Positions 8,438 through 16,954 of a DNA stretch of 64,000 bases are shown here, in pieces. The notes beneath the pieces were generated by a model, which had not been told where the DNA came from, ran no database searches, and was given only the letters and a program-made list of their open reading frames with translations. The translations under genes were made by a program, and so were the position numbers. The stretch is from Bacteroidia bacterium (GTDB taxonomy: Bacteria > Bacteroidota > Bacteroidia > Bacteroidales > CAJPTX01), in contig CAJPTC010000012.1 of the NCBI GenBank assembly GCA_905373475.1, positions 1-64,000 on the forward strand, given 5' to 3'. How positions within the stretch are numbered: position 1 is the stretch's first letter; every line of letters starts with the position of its first letter.

Positions 8438-8556
8438 GTAGGGGCGAGGCATGCCTCGCCCGTCATGTGCGTCGCACACGTATTGCAGATATTGCGATTA
8501 TTCATTTCAAAACATCATTTGTCGGTTATCGCGGGCGAGGCATGCCTCGCCCCTAC
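8438..8556. repeat. Composite palindromic repeat, copy 1
   Basis: Starts GTAGGGGCGAGGC and ends GCCTCGCCCCTAC, so the ends are mutually inverted. Each end is a 20-bp palindrome with 9-bp arms GGGCGAGGC/GCCTCGCCC around AT (8442-8461 and 8533-8552). The core contains GTGCGTCGCACACGTATTG and GATTATT. A shorter relative with the same core lies at 55482-55562. Confidence 0.8.
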
Positions 8557-8660
8557 AAAGCCTTGCCTCCGCAAGGCTACAGACGTAATTTTGCTACCCT
8601 GACAGGGCGCATAAGAAGTTAAGAGTTGCGCAATGCGATCATAAAAATACGCATTGTACT

Positions 8661-8700
8661 TAGCCCTAGGCTAGATTGTGTTGCAATTTCAGTGCGAAAA
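8661..8700. repeat. Two-hairpin intergenic repeat, copy 2
   Basis: Hairpin A is reduced to TAGCC-CTA-GGCTA (8661-8673). Hairpin B is GCAAT-TTC-AGTGC (8683-8695) with one mismatch, then GAAAA. A GCTACAGCGC block follows near 8715, as in copy 1. Confidence 0.7.
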
Positions 8701-8737
8701 ATAACGAATCGGGGGCTACAGCGCGAGGCGAATTTCT

Positions 8738-8757
8738 GGGCAAGGCACGCCTCGCCC
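8738..8757. repeat. GGGCGAGGC palindrome, imperfect copy
   Basis: GGGCAAGGC-AC-GCCTCGCCC: one arm carries a G-to-A change relative to the other copies. It is followed by CCTAC as usual. Confidence 0.7.
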
Positions 8758-8862
8758 CTACAAAAATCTATTGATATTCACAGAATTACACTATAATAAT
8801 TAGAAACAAATTATACCACCCACTTGAGTAGCGTTCGGCGTTTGACACACCCTCATGGGGGG

Positions 8863-8895
8863 ATGTAACTACCATGTAACTGGCATGTAACTGAG
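8863..8895. repeat. Three tandem 11-bp iterons (ATGTAACT core)
   Basis: ATGTAACT occurs at 8863, 8874 and 8885 with an exact 11-bp period, about one helical turn. No function is evident. The sequence GAGGCTGTTGAACAA about 20 bases later resembles insertion-sequence ends, but no partner end is visible. Confidence 0.55.
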
Positions 8896-9014
8896 ATAGG
8901 ATTTAGAGGCTGTTGAACAATTTTCTTTACCCTCCTATTCTCCCGTTTTGTCTGCTTTTTTGCACAAGTTTATTAGCTTGCATTTATTGCTTGGATTTAT
9001 ATTCTCAGAACTTG

Positions 9015-9055
9015 CAAAAAACAAGGGCAGCCTACCCTAAAAGAGAGACTGCCCT
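9015..9055 (-). terminator. Rho-independent terminator of the aminotransferase gene
   Basis: On the minus strand AGGGCAG ... CTGCCCT (9055-9049 and 9030-9024) is followed by TTGTTTTTTG. It lies 28 bases past the aminotransferase stop. Confidence 0.75.
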
Positions 9056-9082
9056 AAAGCTCTAAAAGTTTGTATCTGACCT

Positions 9083-10291
9083 CTATTTCATCAATTTCTT
9101 GATGGCATTTGCCAGACGCTTAACACCCTCTTCATTCTTCTCCTTAGACATATAAGAGAAGTTGCAACGAAGTGTGTTCTTGCCTGTTCCATCGCAGAAG
9201 AAGGTTGTACCTAATACGAACGCCACTTTCTCTTCGATGGCTATCTTAAATAATTCCTCTGCATCCATATATTCGGGGAGGGTAAGGAACAAGAACAGAC
9301 CTCCTTCGGGCTCAGTCCACGTTACACCCTCGGGCATATACTTCTTGAAAGAATCTATCATAACCTGACGCTTCTCCCTGTAGTTCTCAATTATGCCCGT
9401 CAAGTTCTTGTCAAAGTATCCCTTTTCTAAGTAACGAGCCGCAATGCGCTGCACAAAGGGGGGCGTGCAAAGGTCAGTAGCTTGCTTTGCCATTACGACC
9501 TTATCTATAATTTGCGGATCTGCAATTACCCAACCGATACGGAAACCAGGTGCAAAAGTCTTTGAGAAAGTTCCCAACAGTACCACACGCCCTTCGTCTG
9601 CCAATTGGTAAATGGTAGGTTGTGCCTTACCCGCAAAACGAATTTCGCGATAAGGGCTATCCTCAAGGATTAGTACATCGTACTTCTGTGCAACGGCAAT
9701 AATCTCTTTACGACGCTCCTCAGGCATTGTAATACCTGCTGGGTTCTGGAAATCTGGAATGCAGTAGATGAACTTTGGCATCGTACCCGCTTTCTGTAAC
9801 TCAGCGAGCTTCTTGTCTAAGAGGTCGGCACGCATCCCCTTATCGTCTAACGGGATTCCAACGAGATCTGCCCCGTAGTTCACAAATGCTTGGAGCGCAC
9901 CTAAGTAAGACGGTAGCCCACAAATTACCTTATCGCCCTTGTCCACGAAGATTTTGGGCAACAGATCCAGTGCTTGTTGCGATGCCGTGGTAATAATCAG
10001 GTTCTCGAGCCCGAGTTTCAACCCTTGCTTGCGGTAACGCTCCACCAAGAGCTCACGAAGGAGTTGGTCACCCTCAGTAGCTCCGTATTGCAAAGCCATC
10101 CGCCCTTCTTTCTCCAGCATTTCGGAGATAATCCCCTTGAGTTCTTCTACAGGGAAGCTCTCTGGAGCAGGTAAACCACCTGCAAAAGAGATAATATCGG
10201 GTTTCTGAGTCAACTTTAACAACTCACGGATTGCGGAACGACGCATCCGCTTAGCACTCGACGAGAACAACTTATCCAAATCCTTAACCAT
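9083..10291 (-). CDS. PLP-dependent aminotransferase, class I/II
   Basis: A 402-residue fold-type I aminotransferase of the 2-aminoadipate/LysN and MocR-catalytic-domain-like branch, likely acting on aromatic, branched or aminoadipate substrates with 2-oxoglutarate. The segment DIISFAGGLPAPESFP (about 32-47) is the family start, LQYGATEGDQLLRE follows, then IPDFQNPAGITM, LILEDSPYREIRF and the PLP-lysine block LGTFSKTFAPGFRIGW near residue 245. The C-terminal LRCNFSY carries the carboxylate-binding arginine. It is a single gene with its own terminator. The exact substrate cannot be told. Confidence 0.9.
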   Translation of the reverse strand: MVKDLDKLFSSSAKRMRRSAIRELLKLTQKPDIISFAGGLPAPESFPVEELKGIISEMLEKEGRMALQYGATEGDQLLRELLVERYRKQGLKLGLENLIITTASQQALDLLPKIFVDKGDKVICGLPSYLGALQAFVNYGADLVGIPLDDKGMRADLLDKKLAELQKAGTMPKFIYCIPDFQNPAGITMPEERRKEIIAVAQKYDVLILEDSPYREIRFAGKAQPTIYQLADEGRVVLLGTFSKTFAPGFRIGWVIADPQIIDKVVMAKQATDLCTPPFVQRIAARYLEKGYFDKNLTGIIENYREKRQVMIDSFKKYMPEGVTWTEPEGGLFLFLTLPEYMDAEELFKIAIEEKVAFVLGTTFFCDGTGKNTLRCNFSYMSKEKNEEGVKRLANAIKKLMK

Positions 10292-10364
10292 TGACCTTAC
10301 TTTTTAGAGGAGCTTACCGCTCCGTCCATATTTCTGTCTGCAAGTTACAAAATATATTGTGAGA

Positions 10365-11654
10365 CTAGTATTTTACGAGCCGCACAATACGGGTTTCGCC
10401 ACTCGCTGCAACCAAACGAGCAAAGTAAATACCCAGAGGCAATTCTTCAGTATCAATTGAGAGTTCTGAGGACTGAATTTCTCCAGCTCTCACCGTTTGA
10501 CCTTGTAGGGTAACAAGTTCATAACGCCCGACAAGGACGCTTGGATTCTTGATGGTAAGCGATGCTGCAAACGGATTCGGGTAAACTTCAACTCCCTCCC
10601 AGACTTGTTCTGTAATGGCAGTATTCGTATCCTCGAAGCTTGTAAAAATCTGTATGTCGCTTTTCACCACAATCTTACCAACAAAAGACTTATCTGCCTG
10701 CTCAGACAACTCCACTGGTGTAAGTTTTCCGTCCTCTCCTTTGTGGTTTACCTTTAGCTCAAACGATTCTTTTTTGCGTGTCAGTTTCAAGGTTAATTCT
10801 GTGCCACGCAGCACTTTTCCAGAAGTGATAAGGCGCTTCTCTTCCCCATCTTTCTGGTAGGTAATATCAAGTGAACCTTTGTCTGCAGTGGGCGATACGA
10901 AAGTAACCATAAGATCATCAGGGCCGTACTTCACTATAATTTCCGTGGCTCTCTGGATACGGAGTACTCCACGCCAAACCTTGAGCTCTGAATAATATTT
11001 TACCTCTACAGGCTTAACATTCTCTGTCCCCACTTCCTTATAAGAGACATTAGGGCGACGCTTAGGGTCTTTGGAGGTTAATAAGAGCACTAAATCTGTA
11101 TCAAGCGGAGCCACATCTTTTGATTTAACCTTTTGTTCTTCCCCATTCCACATATAGGACACCTCAAGTGTCCCGTCGTCTACGCTGGGTTCTTTGAATG
11201 TAACCTGCGCAGCATTCAACTTATTTTGTGCTTTTATTGCACACGAAGTAACTGGAGAATCTGCCTTAAATCTTAATAGTGCAAAACGGTAAACCACATT
11301 TCCAGCCTTGTCTTTTCTTTCTTTAATGTTAGCCTCAAGGTCTTCTTTCGTCCCATCCTTTTTGGTAAGGCTGTAGGTCATTTTTTCTGTTACGTATCCT
11401 TTTTCTGGTAAACAGATAACTGCACATGTTTCTACATCTTTTTTCATAGCGTATGGGAGCACGAGGGGGGTGGCTTTTATGTCGGTAACATAGCCATCAT
11501 TATCAAGCGTCACGGCGCGTAACTCAAGTGCCCCATGTTCTGGTTTTGTAATTGTAACCGAAACGGTATTCTCATCTGCTCGTACTGAGCTTAAAAAGAC
11601 GAGCATTGCCGTCATACACAATAAAGGCACTAGGGAGATTTTTTTGTAATTCAT
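10365..11654 (-). CDS. T9SS-secreted protein with three repeat domains and type A sorting domain
   Basis: A 429-residue exported protein. A Sec signal peptide covers about residues 1-26 (LVPLLCMTAMLVFLSSVRA). Three related beta-rich repeats follow, each with a (V/I)TF..P...G.L.(V/I).Y...GEE pattern, near residues 32, 150 and 250. The last 75 residues form a T9SS type A C-terminal domain: VYPNPFAASLTI, the middle ELVTLQGQTV and the end GIYFARLV...RIVRLVKY. It should be moved to the surface or medium by T9SS with removal of this domain. The function of the repeats is unknown. Confidence 0.88.
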   Translation of the reverse strand: MNYKKISLVPLLCMTAMLVFLSSVRADENTVSVTITKPEHGALELRAVTLDNDGYVTDIKATPLVLPYAMKKDVETCAVICLPEKGYVTEKMTYSLTKKDGTKEDLEANIKERKDKAGNVVYRFALLRFKADSPVTSCAIKAQNKLNAAQVTFKEPSVDDGTLEVSYMWNGEEQKVKSKDVAPLDTDLVLLLTSKDPKRRPNVSYKEVGTENVKPVEVKYYSELKVWRGVLRIQRATEIIVKYGPDDLMVTFVSPTADKGSLDITYQKDGEEKRLITSGKVLRGTELTLKLTRKKESFELKVNHKGEDGKLTPVELSEQADKSFVGKIVVKSDIQIFTSFEDTNTAITEQVWEGVEVYPNPFAASLTIKNPSVLVGRYELVTLQGQTVRAGEIQSSELSIDTEELPLGIYFARLVAASGETRIVRLVKY

Positions 11655-11763
11655 GATCTGTTTTGCTAACCTGTACTTGTTACACAGTAATAACTCTTAT
11701 ACTCTGCTAAAAGTGTATACAAAGGTAGTACATTCGCGAAAGCAGCTCTCGCCCTCGCTAGGC

Positions 11764-12480
11764 TCAGAAGCCTAGGTAAAAAGCTTCGGTCAGAGCGCGA
11801 TACTCCTGCGAGAAGTCACCATTCGCATCGCGAATAAAAAGTTCGTTGATTTTTGGAGCTTTACACTCGCGTGTAAATTCACACAGCAAACGCTTCGTTC
11901 GCTTCATCGGCTGATCTGCCACCTGCACTTGTTGGCTACAATAAAGCCCTGCTTTAACCGCCAATGCAATAAACTGACTCCCCTCGACAATGGGGAAAAT
12001 TGCCACAAAGCGTCCCGAAGGCGATAAGCAGAGCTCAAGCGCAGCCAAAAGGTCTTCCAAAGGCAGTGTATCAGCGTGCCGCATTACATTACGCCGTTCA
12101 TTGGGCGAAGGCAGCGCACCCACATAATAGGGGGGATTACTTACCACGAGTTCGTAGGTCGTTTCGCACTGCTCGGCGTACTCTTGGAACGAACGCTGTA
12201 AGACATTCATCTGCGTACTCCAAGGCGATTGGGCGGCATTCTCTCGCGCTTGTTCGCAAGCTTGCCCGTCAATATCTATGGCGTCGACGTAAGATGCTCC
12301 TCGTTGTAATAATTGCAGCGCCACAACCCCTGTGCCCGTCCCCACCTCAAGAACGCGAAGTCCGTTCGGCGAAGGTGTCCACGCACCCAGAAGCACACCG
12401 TCGGTATTTACACGCATCACATCGCGCTGCTGGTGCACTACGAACTGCTTAAAACGAAAATAGTCGCAACCGCGCGGCAT
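11764..12480 (-). CDS. trmN6: tRNA1(Val) (adenine(37)-N6)-methyltransferase
   Basis: A 238-residue SAM-dependent methyltransferase of the TrmN6/YfiC family that methylates A37 of tRNA-Val. FRFKQFVVHQQRDVMRVNTDGVLLGAW is the family N-terminal region, VLEVGTGTGVVAL the SAM-binding motif (about 40-52) and SNPPYY the catalytic motif (about 114-119). The ATG abuts the lolD stop with no gap, so it is the last gene of the fbp-pyk-GNAT-lolD operon. A short inverted repeat CTAGGC/GCCTAG overlaps its stop codon but lacks a T run. Confidence 0.92.
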   Translation of the reverse strand: MPRGCDYFRFKQFVVHQQRDVMRVNTDGVLLGAWTPSPNGLRVLEVGTGTGVVALQLLQRGASYVDAIDIDGQACEQARENAAQSPWSTQMNVLQRSFQEYAEQCETTYELVVSNPPYYVGALPSPNERRNVMRHADTLPLEDLLAALELCLSPSGRFVAIFPIVEGSQFIALAVKAGLYCSQQVQVADQPMKRTKRLLCEFTRECKAPKINELFIRDANGDFSQEYRALTEAFYLGF

Positions 12481-13146
12481 CTATTGGGCAATAATTGAGC
12501 CGTCTGCCATACGCACTATGAGGTCGGACTGATCGGCAAGTAACGGATCGTGCGTTACGATTACAAAAGTCTGGTGGAACTCGTCTCTAAGGCGGAAAAA
12601 AAGAGCGTGTAGCTCCTCTTTATTGCCCGTATCCAAATTCCCCGAAGGTTCGTCGGCAAGTATGAGTTTCGGGTTGTTGATAAGTGCCCGCGCCACTGCC
12701 ACACGCTGCTGTTCACCCCCAGAAAGTTGGTGAGGTTTGTGATGAAGGCGTTCACTTAATCCCAGAAAGGCAAGAAGGTCAGCTGCACGCTGACGGATTC
12801 TACCATAGCTTACTCCATGAATTAGGGCAGGGATGCAAACGTTTTCTAGCGCCGAGAACTCTGGAAGTAGATGGTGAAACTGAAAAACAAATCCTATTTC
12901 ACGATTACGGAAATGCGCTAACCTGTTCCCGCGCAAGGCAAATGCATCTGTACCCCCTATGCGTACCTGCCCCGCATCTGGGCGAAGCATCGTACCGAGA
13001 ATTTGCAATAGCGTAGTCTTCCCTGCCCCAGAAGGACCAACAATGGTAACAACAGATGATGCGGGAATAGAAAGGGAAACCGCACGAAGAACTTCAAGCT
13101 GTTCGTAACGCTTCCATACATCGCGAACCTCAACCAACGTGTCCAT
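12481..13146 (-). CDS. lolD: ABC transporter ATP-binding protein, LolD/MacB type
   Basis: A 221-residue ATPase. Walker A is GPSGAGKTT (about 37-45), the signature LSGGEQQRVAVARAL (about 139-153), Walker B LILADEPSGNLDT, and the switch histidine lies in IVTHD. Size and sequence place it in the LolD/FtsE/MacB group, which powers lipoprotein release or mechanotransmission through a FtsX-like membrane partner. No such partner is adjacent, so the LolD assignment is by family only. It follows the GNAT gene by 5 bases and abuts trmN6. Confidence 0.85.
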   Translation of the reverse strand: MDTLVEVRDVWKRYEQLEVLRAVSLSIPASSVVTIVGPSGAGKTTLLQILGTMLRPDAGQVRIGGTDAFALRGNRLAHFRNREIGFVFQFHHLLPEFSALENVCIPALIHGVSYGRIRQRAADLLAFLGLSERLHHKPHQLSGGEQQRVAVARALINNPKLILADEPSGNLDTGNKEELHALFFRLRDEFHQTFVIVTHDPLLADQSDLIVRMADGSIIAQ

Positions 13147-13151
13147 ACAGA

Positions 13152-13733
13152 TTAGTATGGTTTCTTGGGCACTCTATCAGTGCGATAGACAAGCCCTCTC
13201 AATTCTTCAATAGCCTGTGCAAGCAACTGAGGAGAGAGATTGGCATCGCTTGACATGAGATACAAAGGAACGTCGGGGAGCGAAATCTGGTAGGGCGGCT
13301 GCTTGTAGTCACTCTTTACTACGGCAAGCCCCTCGCGCTCGTAGAATTTCAGACGTCGCATTTGTAAGTCACTCTCAGGCGGTTCTACCTCTATGAGAAG
13401 CGGTTTCTCTAGGTTTGCCAACACGGTACGCAATAAGAGACGACCCTTGCCCCGATTGCGCAAATCGGGATCAACGGCAAAATGCTCCCCGTAGACTACA
13501 CTGCTAAGAATCCAAAAATGCATCATACCGATGCACTTATCTTTCAGAAAGATGCGGTAGAAATAAACAATATCCAGAGACAGAGCCTGCGACATACTTT
13601 CAACCGTTCTTCGTTCTGTGAACGGGAAAGCTCCCATATAGAGTGGAACAATATCAAGTAGCTCCACGGGACTCTTCGTCCGCCTTATCTCCAGTTCTCC
13701 GATGTGTAAACCATCTAGAGCCACAATACTCAT
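13152..13733 (-). CDS. GNAT family N-acetyltransferase
   Basis: A 193-residue protein with the acetyl-CoA-binding motif A, HFAVDPDLRNRGKGRLLL, containing R/Q-x-x-G-x-G/A near residues 93-98. MRRLKFYEREGL is the usual C-terminal GNAT block. The substrate is unknown. It starts one base after the pyk stop and ends 5 bases before lolD, so it is part of the operon. Confidence 0.8.
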   Translation of the reverse strand: MSIVALDGLHIGELEIRRTKSPVELLDIVPLYMGAFPFTERRTVESMSQALSLDIVYFYRIFLKDKCIGMMHFWILSSVVYGEHFAVDPDLRNRGKGRLLLRTVLANLEKPLLIEVEPPESDLQMRRLKFYEREGLAVVKSDYKQPPYQISLPDVPLYLMSSDANLSPQLLAQAIEELRGLVYRTDRVPKKPY

Positions 13734-13734
13734 C

Positions 13735-15156
13735 TTACTTCGTACCTGTTTCCAGGATGCTCTTTACTTGGCAGATCTCCACAAACGATGCGCCATTAGT
13801 AGAACCGAAACTCCCCGCTAGAACCAAAATAAAATCTTCTCGTGCGATTTTCCCTTTTTGCATCAGGGTCTCTACGGCGCTCGTTATGAACGCATCGCGC
13901 GAAGCATAGCGAGGCATGCTCATGGGTTCAACGCCGTAAGAGAGCTGCAATTCGCGCTTTACATATTCTTGATAGCACATTGCGTAAACAGGGATCTGAC
14001 CCCTAAATGCAGCTAGATAGCGAGCAGTACGCCCTGTAATCGTATCCGTTATTATGGCACGTATCGGCATACTCTCACAAGCTCTCACCGACACGCGTGC
14101 CAAGGTTTCCGTTAGCGGATTGGAAACTCGGTGTAGTTTTTGGTCGAGATCTTTTGGGATGTGCTTCTCTATCTCCTCTGCAATGCGTGCCATGGTTTGC
14201 ACAGCCTCCACGGGATATTTCCCATTCGCCGTTTCGCCACTAAGCATTATGGCATCTACGCGCTGGTAAATTGCATTCGCCACATCACTGATCTCTGCAC
14301 GCGTAGGGCGTGGGTTCTCAATCATCGTATGAAGCATTTGCGTCGCAATGATTACGGGCTTCTTGCTCTCAATACACTTCTTCACAATCATGCGCTGCGC
14401 GGGCGGTACGCACTCTCCTGGGATCTCAATTCCCAAGTCGCCACGTGCTACCATTATCCCATAGGCATGGTCAAGAATCTGATCTATATTATCAATCCCC
14501 TGCTGATTTTCAATCTTTGCAATGATACGCGCATCGCTCCCCTCCCCTCGCATAAATTCTTTCACACGTTCTATATCCTCACGCGTACGCACGAAGGAAT
14601 GCGCTATAAAACGAACGTTCTTCTGAGCCGCTACGCGCAAGAATTGTTCATCTCGTTCGCTCAAAGCGGGTAAATCTATCGGTATTCCAGGGATGTTTAC
14701 ACTCTTGCGACGTTTGATAACTCCATCCGTCTGCGGTATACATATCACCGAACTTCCCGCCTTTTTAGATACGACGAGTTCTAGCGCACCATCGTCTATC
14801 AGCACTCTACTTCCCTCACAGATTGTATCAAGGAAACGATCTGAAGTGAGATAAAGAGTACCTCCTCGCGAAACACCTTCAATATTGCCCAATATTTCAA
14901 TGGGTTGCCCAGCTACAACCTCCAAATCGTCGCCATGCGCAGAGGTTCGTAACTCTGGACCTTTGGTATCTACCAGTAGTGCTGCATCTGGGGCATACTC
15001 TCGTAGTTTATCTATCATCTCTCCCATCTCTTCGGGCGTCTGATGCGCCGTATTGAGACGGAAGACATTCACGCCTGCTTCTAAAAGAGAGGTAATAAAC
15101 TCCCTGTCATAATGCAAACTGGAAAGAGTAGCAACAATCTTGGTACGCTTTGTCAT
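13735..15156 (-). CDS. pyk: Pyruvate kinase
   Basis: A 473-residue enzyme transferring phosphate from phosphoenolpyruvate to ADP at the end of glycolysis. The start is the ATG of MTKRTKIVATLSSL at 15156, preceded by a strong AGGAGG at a good distance; the longer frame opens only with a TTG. The phosphate-binding KGPELRTS, the catalytic IAKIENQQG, VARGDLGIEIP and LSGETANGKYPVE blocks are all present. The C-terminal domain is complete. It follows fbp by 55 bases and is followed closely by the GNAT gene. Confidence 0.95.
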   Translation of the reverse strand: MTKRTKIVATLSSLHYDREFITSLLEAGVNVFRLNTAHQTPEEMGEMIDKLREYAPDAALLVDTKGPELRTSAHGDDLEVVAGQPIEILGNIEGVSRGGTLYLTSDRFLDTICEGSRVLIDDGALELVVSKKAGSSVICIPQTDGVIKRRKSVNIPGIPIDLPALSERDEQFLRVAAQKNVRFIAHSFVRTREDIERVKEFMRGEGSDARIIAKIENQQGIDNIDQILDHAYGIMVARGDLGIEIPGECVPPAQRMIVKKCIESKKPVIIATQMLHTMIENPRPTRAEISDVANAIYQRVDAIMLSGETANGKYPVEAVQTMARIAEEIEKHIPKDLDQKLHRVSNPLTETLARVSVRACESMPIRAIITDTITGRTARYLAAFRGQIPVYAMCYQEYVKRELQLSYGVEPMSMPRYASRDAFITSAVETLMQKGKIAREDFILVLAGSFGSTNGASFVEICQVKSILETGTK

Positions 15157-15211
15157 AGCAACCTCCTCATAAAAATAAACAGCCCCACACCTTTGCCGCA
15201 AAGAGAACCCC

Positions 15212-16231
15212 TTAGCGGTCGTTTTCCTCAATGCAACGCATTACGTCTTCCACCATTCCCTTAGAGCCAACGAATAGCGGCGTACGCTCGTGTACAGATT
15301 GTGGCACGATATCGAGAATCCGTTGCACGCCATTCGTAGCCATACCGCCAGCTTGCTCGGCCAGAAGTGCCATAGGATTGCACTCATACAACAGACGCAA
15401 TTTACCACGAGGCGCATCTGCCGTTGCAGGATAAATGTAAATACCCCCTTTGAGCAAATTGCGATGAAAATCGGCTACCAACGAACCTATATAGCGCCCT
15501 TTGTAAGGCTTTTTGTTGGCAGGGTCGTGCTTCTGACAATCGGCAATATACGTTTGTAAACCCTTAGAGAACTGCTTAAGATATCCCTCATTGGTACTAT
15601 AAATCGTACCTTTTTCAGGCGTTGTGATACTACCATGCGAAAGACAAAATTCGCCAATACTTGGGTCTAGTGTAAAACCATAAACACCCCGTCCCGTGGT
15701 ATAAACCAACATGGTAGAACTTCCGTAAATTACGTAGCCAGCGGCACACTGCATACGCCCAGGTTGCAAGAAATCTTCTTCGCGCGCCACTTCGCCACGC
15801 GCCGAGATACGCCGATAGATACTAAAAATAGTACCTATCGAAACATTGACGTCGATATTTGACGACCCATCAAGAGGATCCATGCAGACGATGTAGTTCC
15901 CATTTTTGGCCAGGTCTGTATCAAAGATTATAGACTCCTGATTCTCTTCGGAAACCACACCGCAACATTCACCGCTATTGCGGCAGGCCATAATGAACTG
16001 CTCATTGGCAAGAACATCTAACTTTTTCTGTTCTTCGCCCTGGACATTAGAAGAGCCCGCATCGCCTAGTATATCTACTAAGCCAGCCTTGTTCACCTTT
16101 TTGTTAACAATTTTCGCCGCCACAGCAAGGTGGTACAGCAAGCGAGAGAATTCGCCAGAGGCGTACGGAAAGTCCGCCTGACGATCAATAATAAACTGGT
16201 TGAGCGTAACCACACGATAGGTAGATGCCAT
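15212..16231 (-). CDS. fbp: Fructose-1,6-bisphosphatase, class I
   Basis: A 339-residue gluconeogenic phosphatase. The metal-binding motif CMDPLDGSSNIDVN lies near residue 115, after SEENQESI which supplies the upstream acidic ligand. RYIGSLVADFHRNLLKGGIY and LRLLYECNPMA are typical family I blocks. It is the first gene of the operon with pyk, so opposing gluconeogenic and glycolytic enzymes are transcribed together. A TATATTTG box lies 31-38 bases upstream on the same strand. Confidence 0.95.
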   Translation of the reverse strand: MASTYRVVTLNQFIIDRQADFPYASGEFSRLLYHLAVAAKIVNKKVNKAGLVDILGDAGSSNVQGEEQKKLDVLANEQFIMACRNSGECCGVVSEENQESIIFDTDLAKNGNYIVCMDPLDGSSNIDVNVSIGTIFSIYRRISARGEVAREEDFLQPGRMQCAAGYVIYGSSTMLVYTTGRGVYGFTLDPSIGEFCLSHGSITTPEKGTIYSTNEGYLKQFSKGLQTYIADCQKHDPANKKPYKGRYIGSLVADFHRNLLKGGIYIYPATADAPRGKLRLLYECNPMALLAEQAGGMATNGVQRILDIVPQSVHERTPLFVGSKGMVEDVMRCIEENDR

Positions 16232-16261
16232 GACGTAACTGCATATCTTTTCTTAACATTC

Positions 16262-16269
16262 CAAATATA
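16262..16269 (-). promoter_or_regulatory. Putative -7 promoter box for fbp (TATATTTG)
   Basis: Matches TAnnTTTG on the minus strand and ends about 30 bases before the fbp ATG. No clear -33 element is seen. Confidence 0.45.
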
Positions 16270-16666
16270 CGCATTTTTGGTTCGCTCCGTCATTCCACCA
16301 CAGAATAGTGCTTATAATAACCGAACTCCGCCTAATCCAGACTCCGCACTCTATACGCTCAGAGAGGCCCCTCCGCATTATACCTCAGTTCTACCCCTGC
16401 AAGAATTTATTTTAGCTTCTTGGAGAGAGGGATCGTCTTCTCTCGATTTTTGTAAGTGATTAATTGCCTCAAAAATAGTGTACTTAATCTTTCGCTAAGA
16501 TATGCTGCCTCCTCTTTTATTTTTCTCTTGTGGAAAGGTATCTTTTATCGCTTACAATTGATGTGGAGAAAATGTAATGAGTGAATCGAAATGCGCAGGT
16601 GCAAACCTTTGAAGATTATACCTCCTGATCTCAACTTAACAAACTGGTATCCCTTAATTATTAAAA

Positions 16667-16696
16667 GACAAGGGTACGTATATACGTACCCTTGTC
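16667..16696. repeat. Perfect 30-bp palindrome
   Basis: Left arm GACAAGGGTACGTAT, right arm its exact reverse complement, with no loop spacer. AAAA lies on its left and CTTTATTTTTT on its right, so it could act as a two-way terminator or as a binding site for a dimeric protein. It has no clear parent transcript. Confidence 0.8.
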
Positions 16697-16871
16697 CTTT
16701 ATTTTTTCGTTTGCCTACCACCAAACAACGATTTCAACATCAGGATGATCTTTTACAGAAAAGACAAGCGTAAGACGTTCGGTTGGTTTCTGCAACCTAT
16801 TTTGAGTGCTGAAGAGAAATTCGGGAAAAGAGTAAAGCACTGGCAGAAGAGAAAGACAGACAGGAAATCAA

Positions 16872-16927
16872 CTAAAATAAAAAGGGAGAGAAAGAATCTT
16901 TCTTACTCAAAAGACCTTTCTCTCCCT
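16872..16927 (-). terminator. Rho-independent terminator of the thioredoxin-like gene
   Basis: On the minus strand a 12-bp perfect stem AGGGAGAGAAAG ... CTTTCTCTCCCT (arms 16916-16927 and 16883-16894) is followed by TTTTTATTTTAG. It lies 28 bases after the gene stop. Confidence 0.85.
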
Positions 16928-16954
16928 ACAATCTATCGTGTCGTGTATTCGTAC

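Larger units (their letters stand above)
8260..9082. other. Repeat-rich spacer
   Basis: No convincing gene. It carries three copies of the GGGCGAGGC palindrome (8442, 8533, 8738), a two-hairpin element (8661-8700), three ATGTAACT iterons (8863-8892) and the aminotransferase terminator (9015-9055). ORFs here are translations of the palindromes. Confidence 0.75.
16232..16954. other. Intergenic region with a 30-bp palindrome and a terminator
   Basis: About 720 bases between the divergently placed ends. It contains the fbp promoter area, the perfect palindrome at 16667-16696 and the terminator at 16872-16927. Two small plus-strand frames (16591 and 16745) lack ribosome sites and family features and I do not call them. 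Confidence 0.6.

Noticed and set aside
8305..8622. Small ORFs on both strands containing GEACLAPT-type peptides
   Set aside because: They are translations of the GGGCGAGGC palindromes; no ribosome sites or conserved context.
8438..8760. CRISPR array
   Set aside because: The repeats are palindromes with irregular spacing and shared cores, not uniform repeats with unique spacers; no cas genes.
8900..9082. Complete insertion sequence
   Set aside because: Only one end-like motif, no transposase frame and no matching inverted end.
11758..11775. Hairpin over the trmN6 stop codon as a terminator
   Set aside because: Six-base arms and no T run after it.
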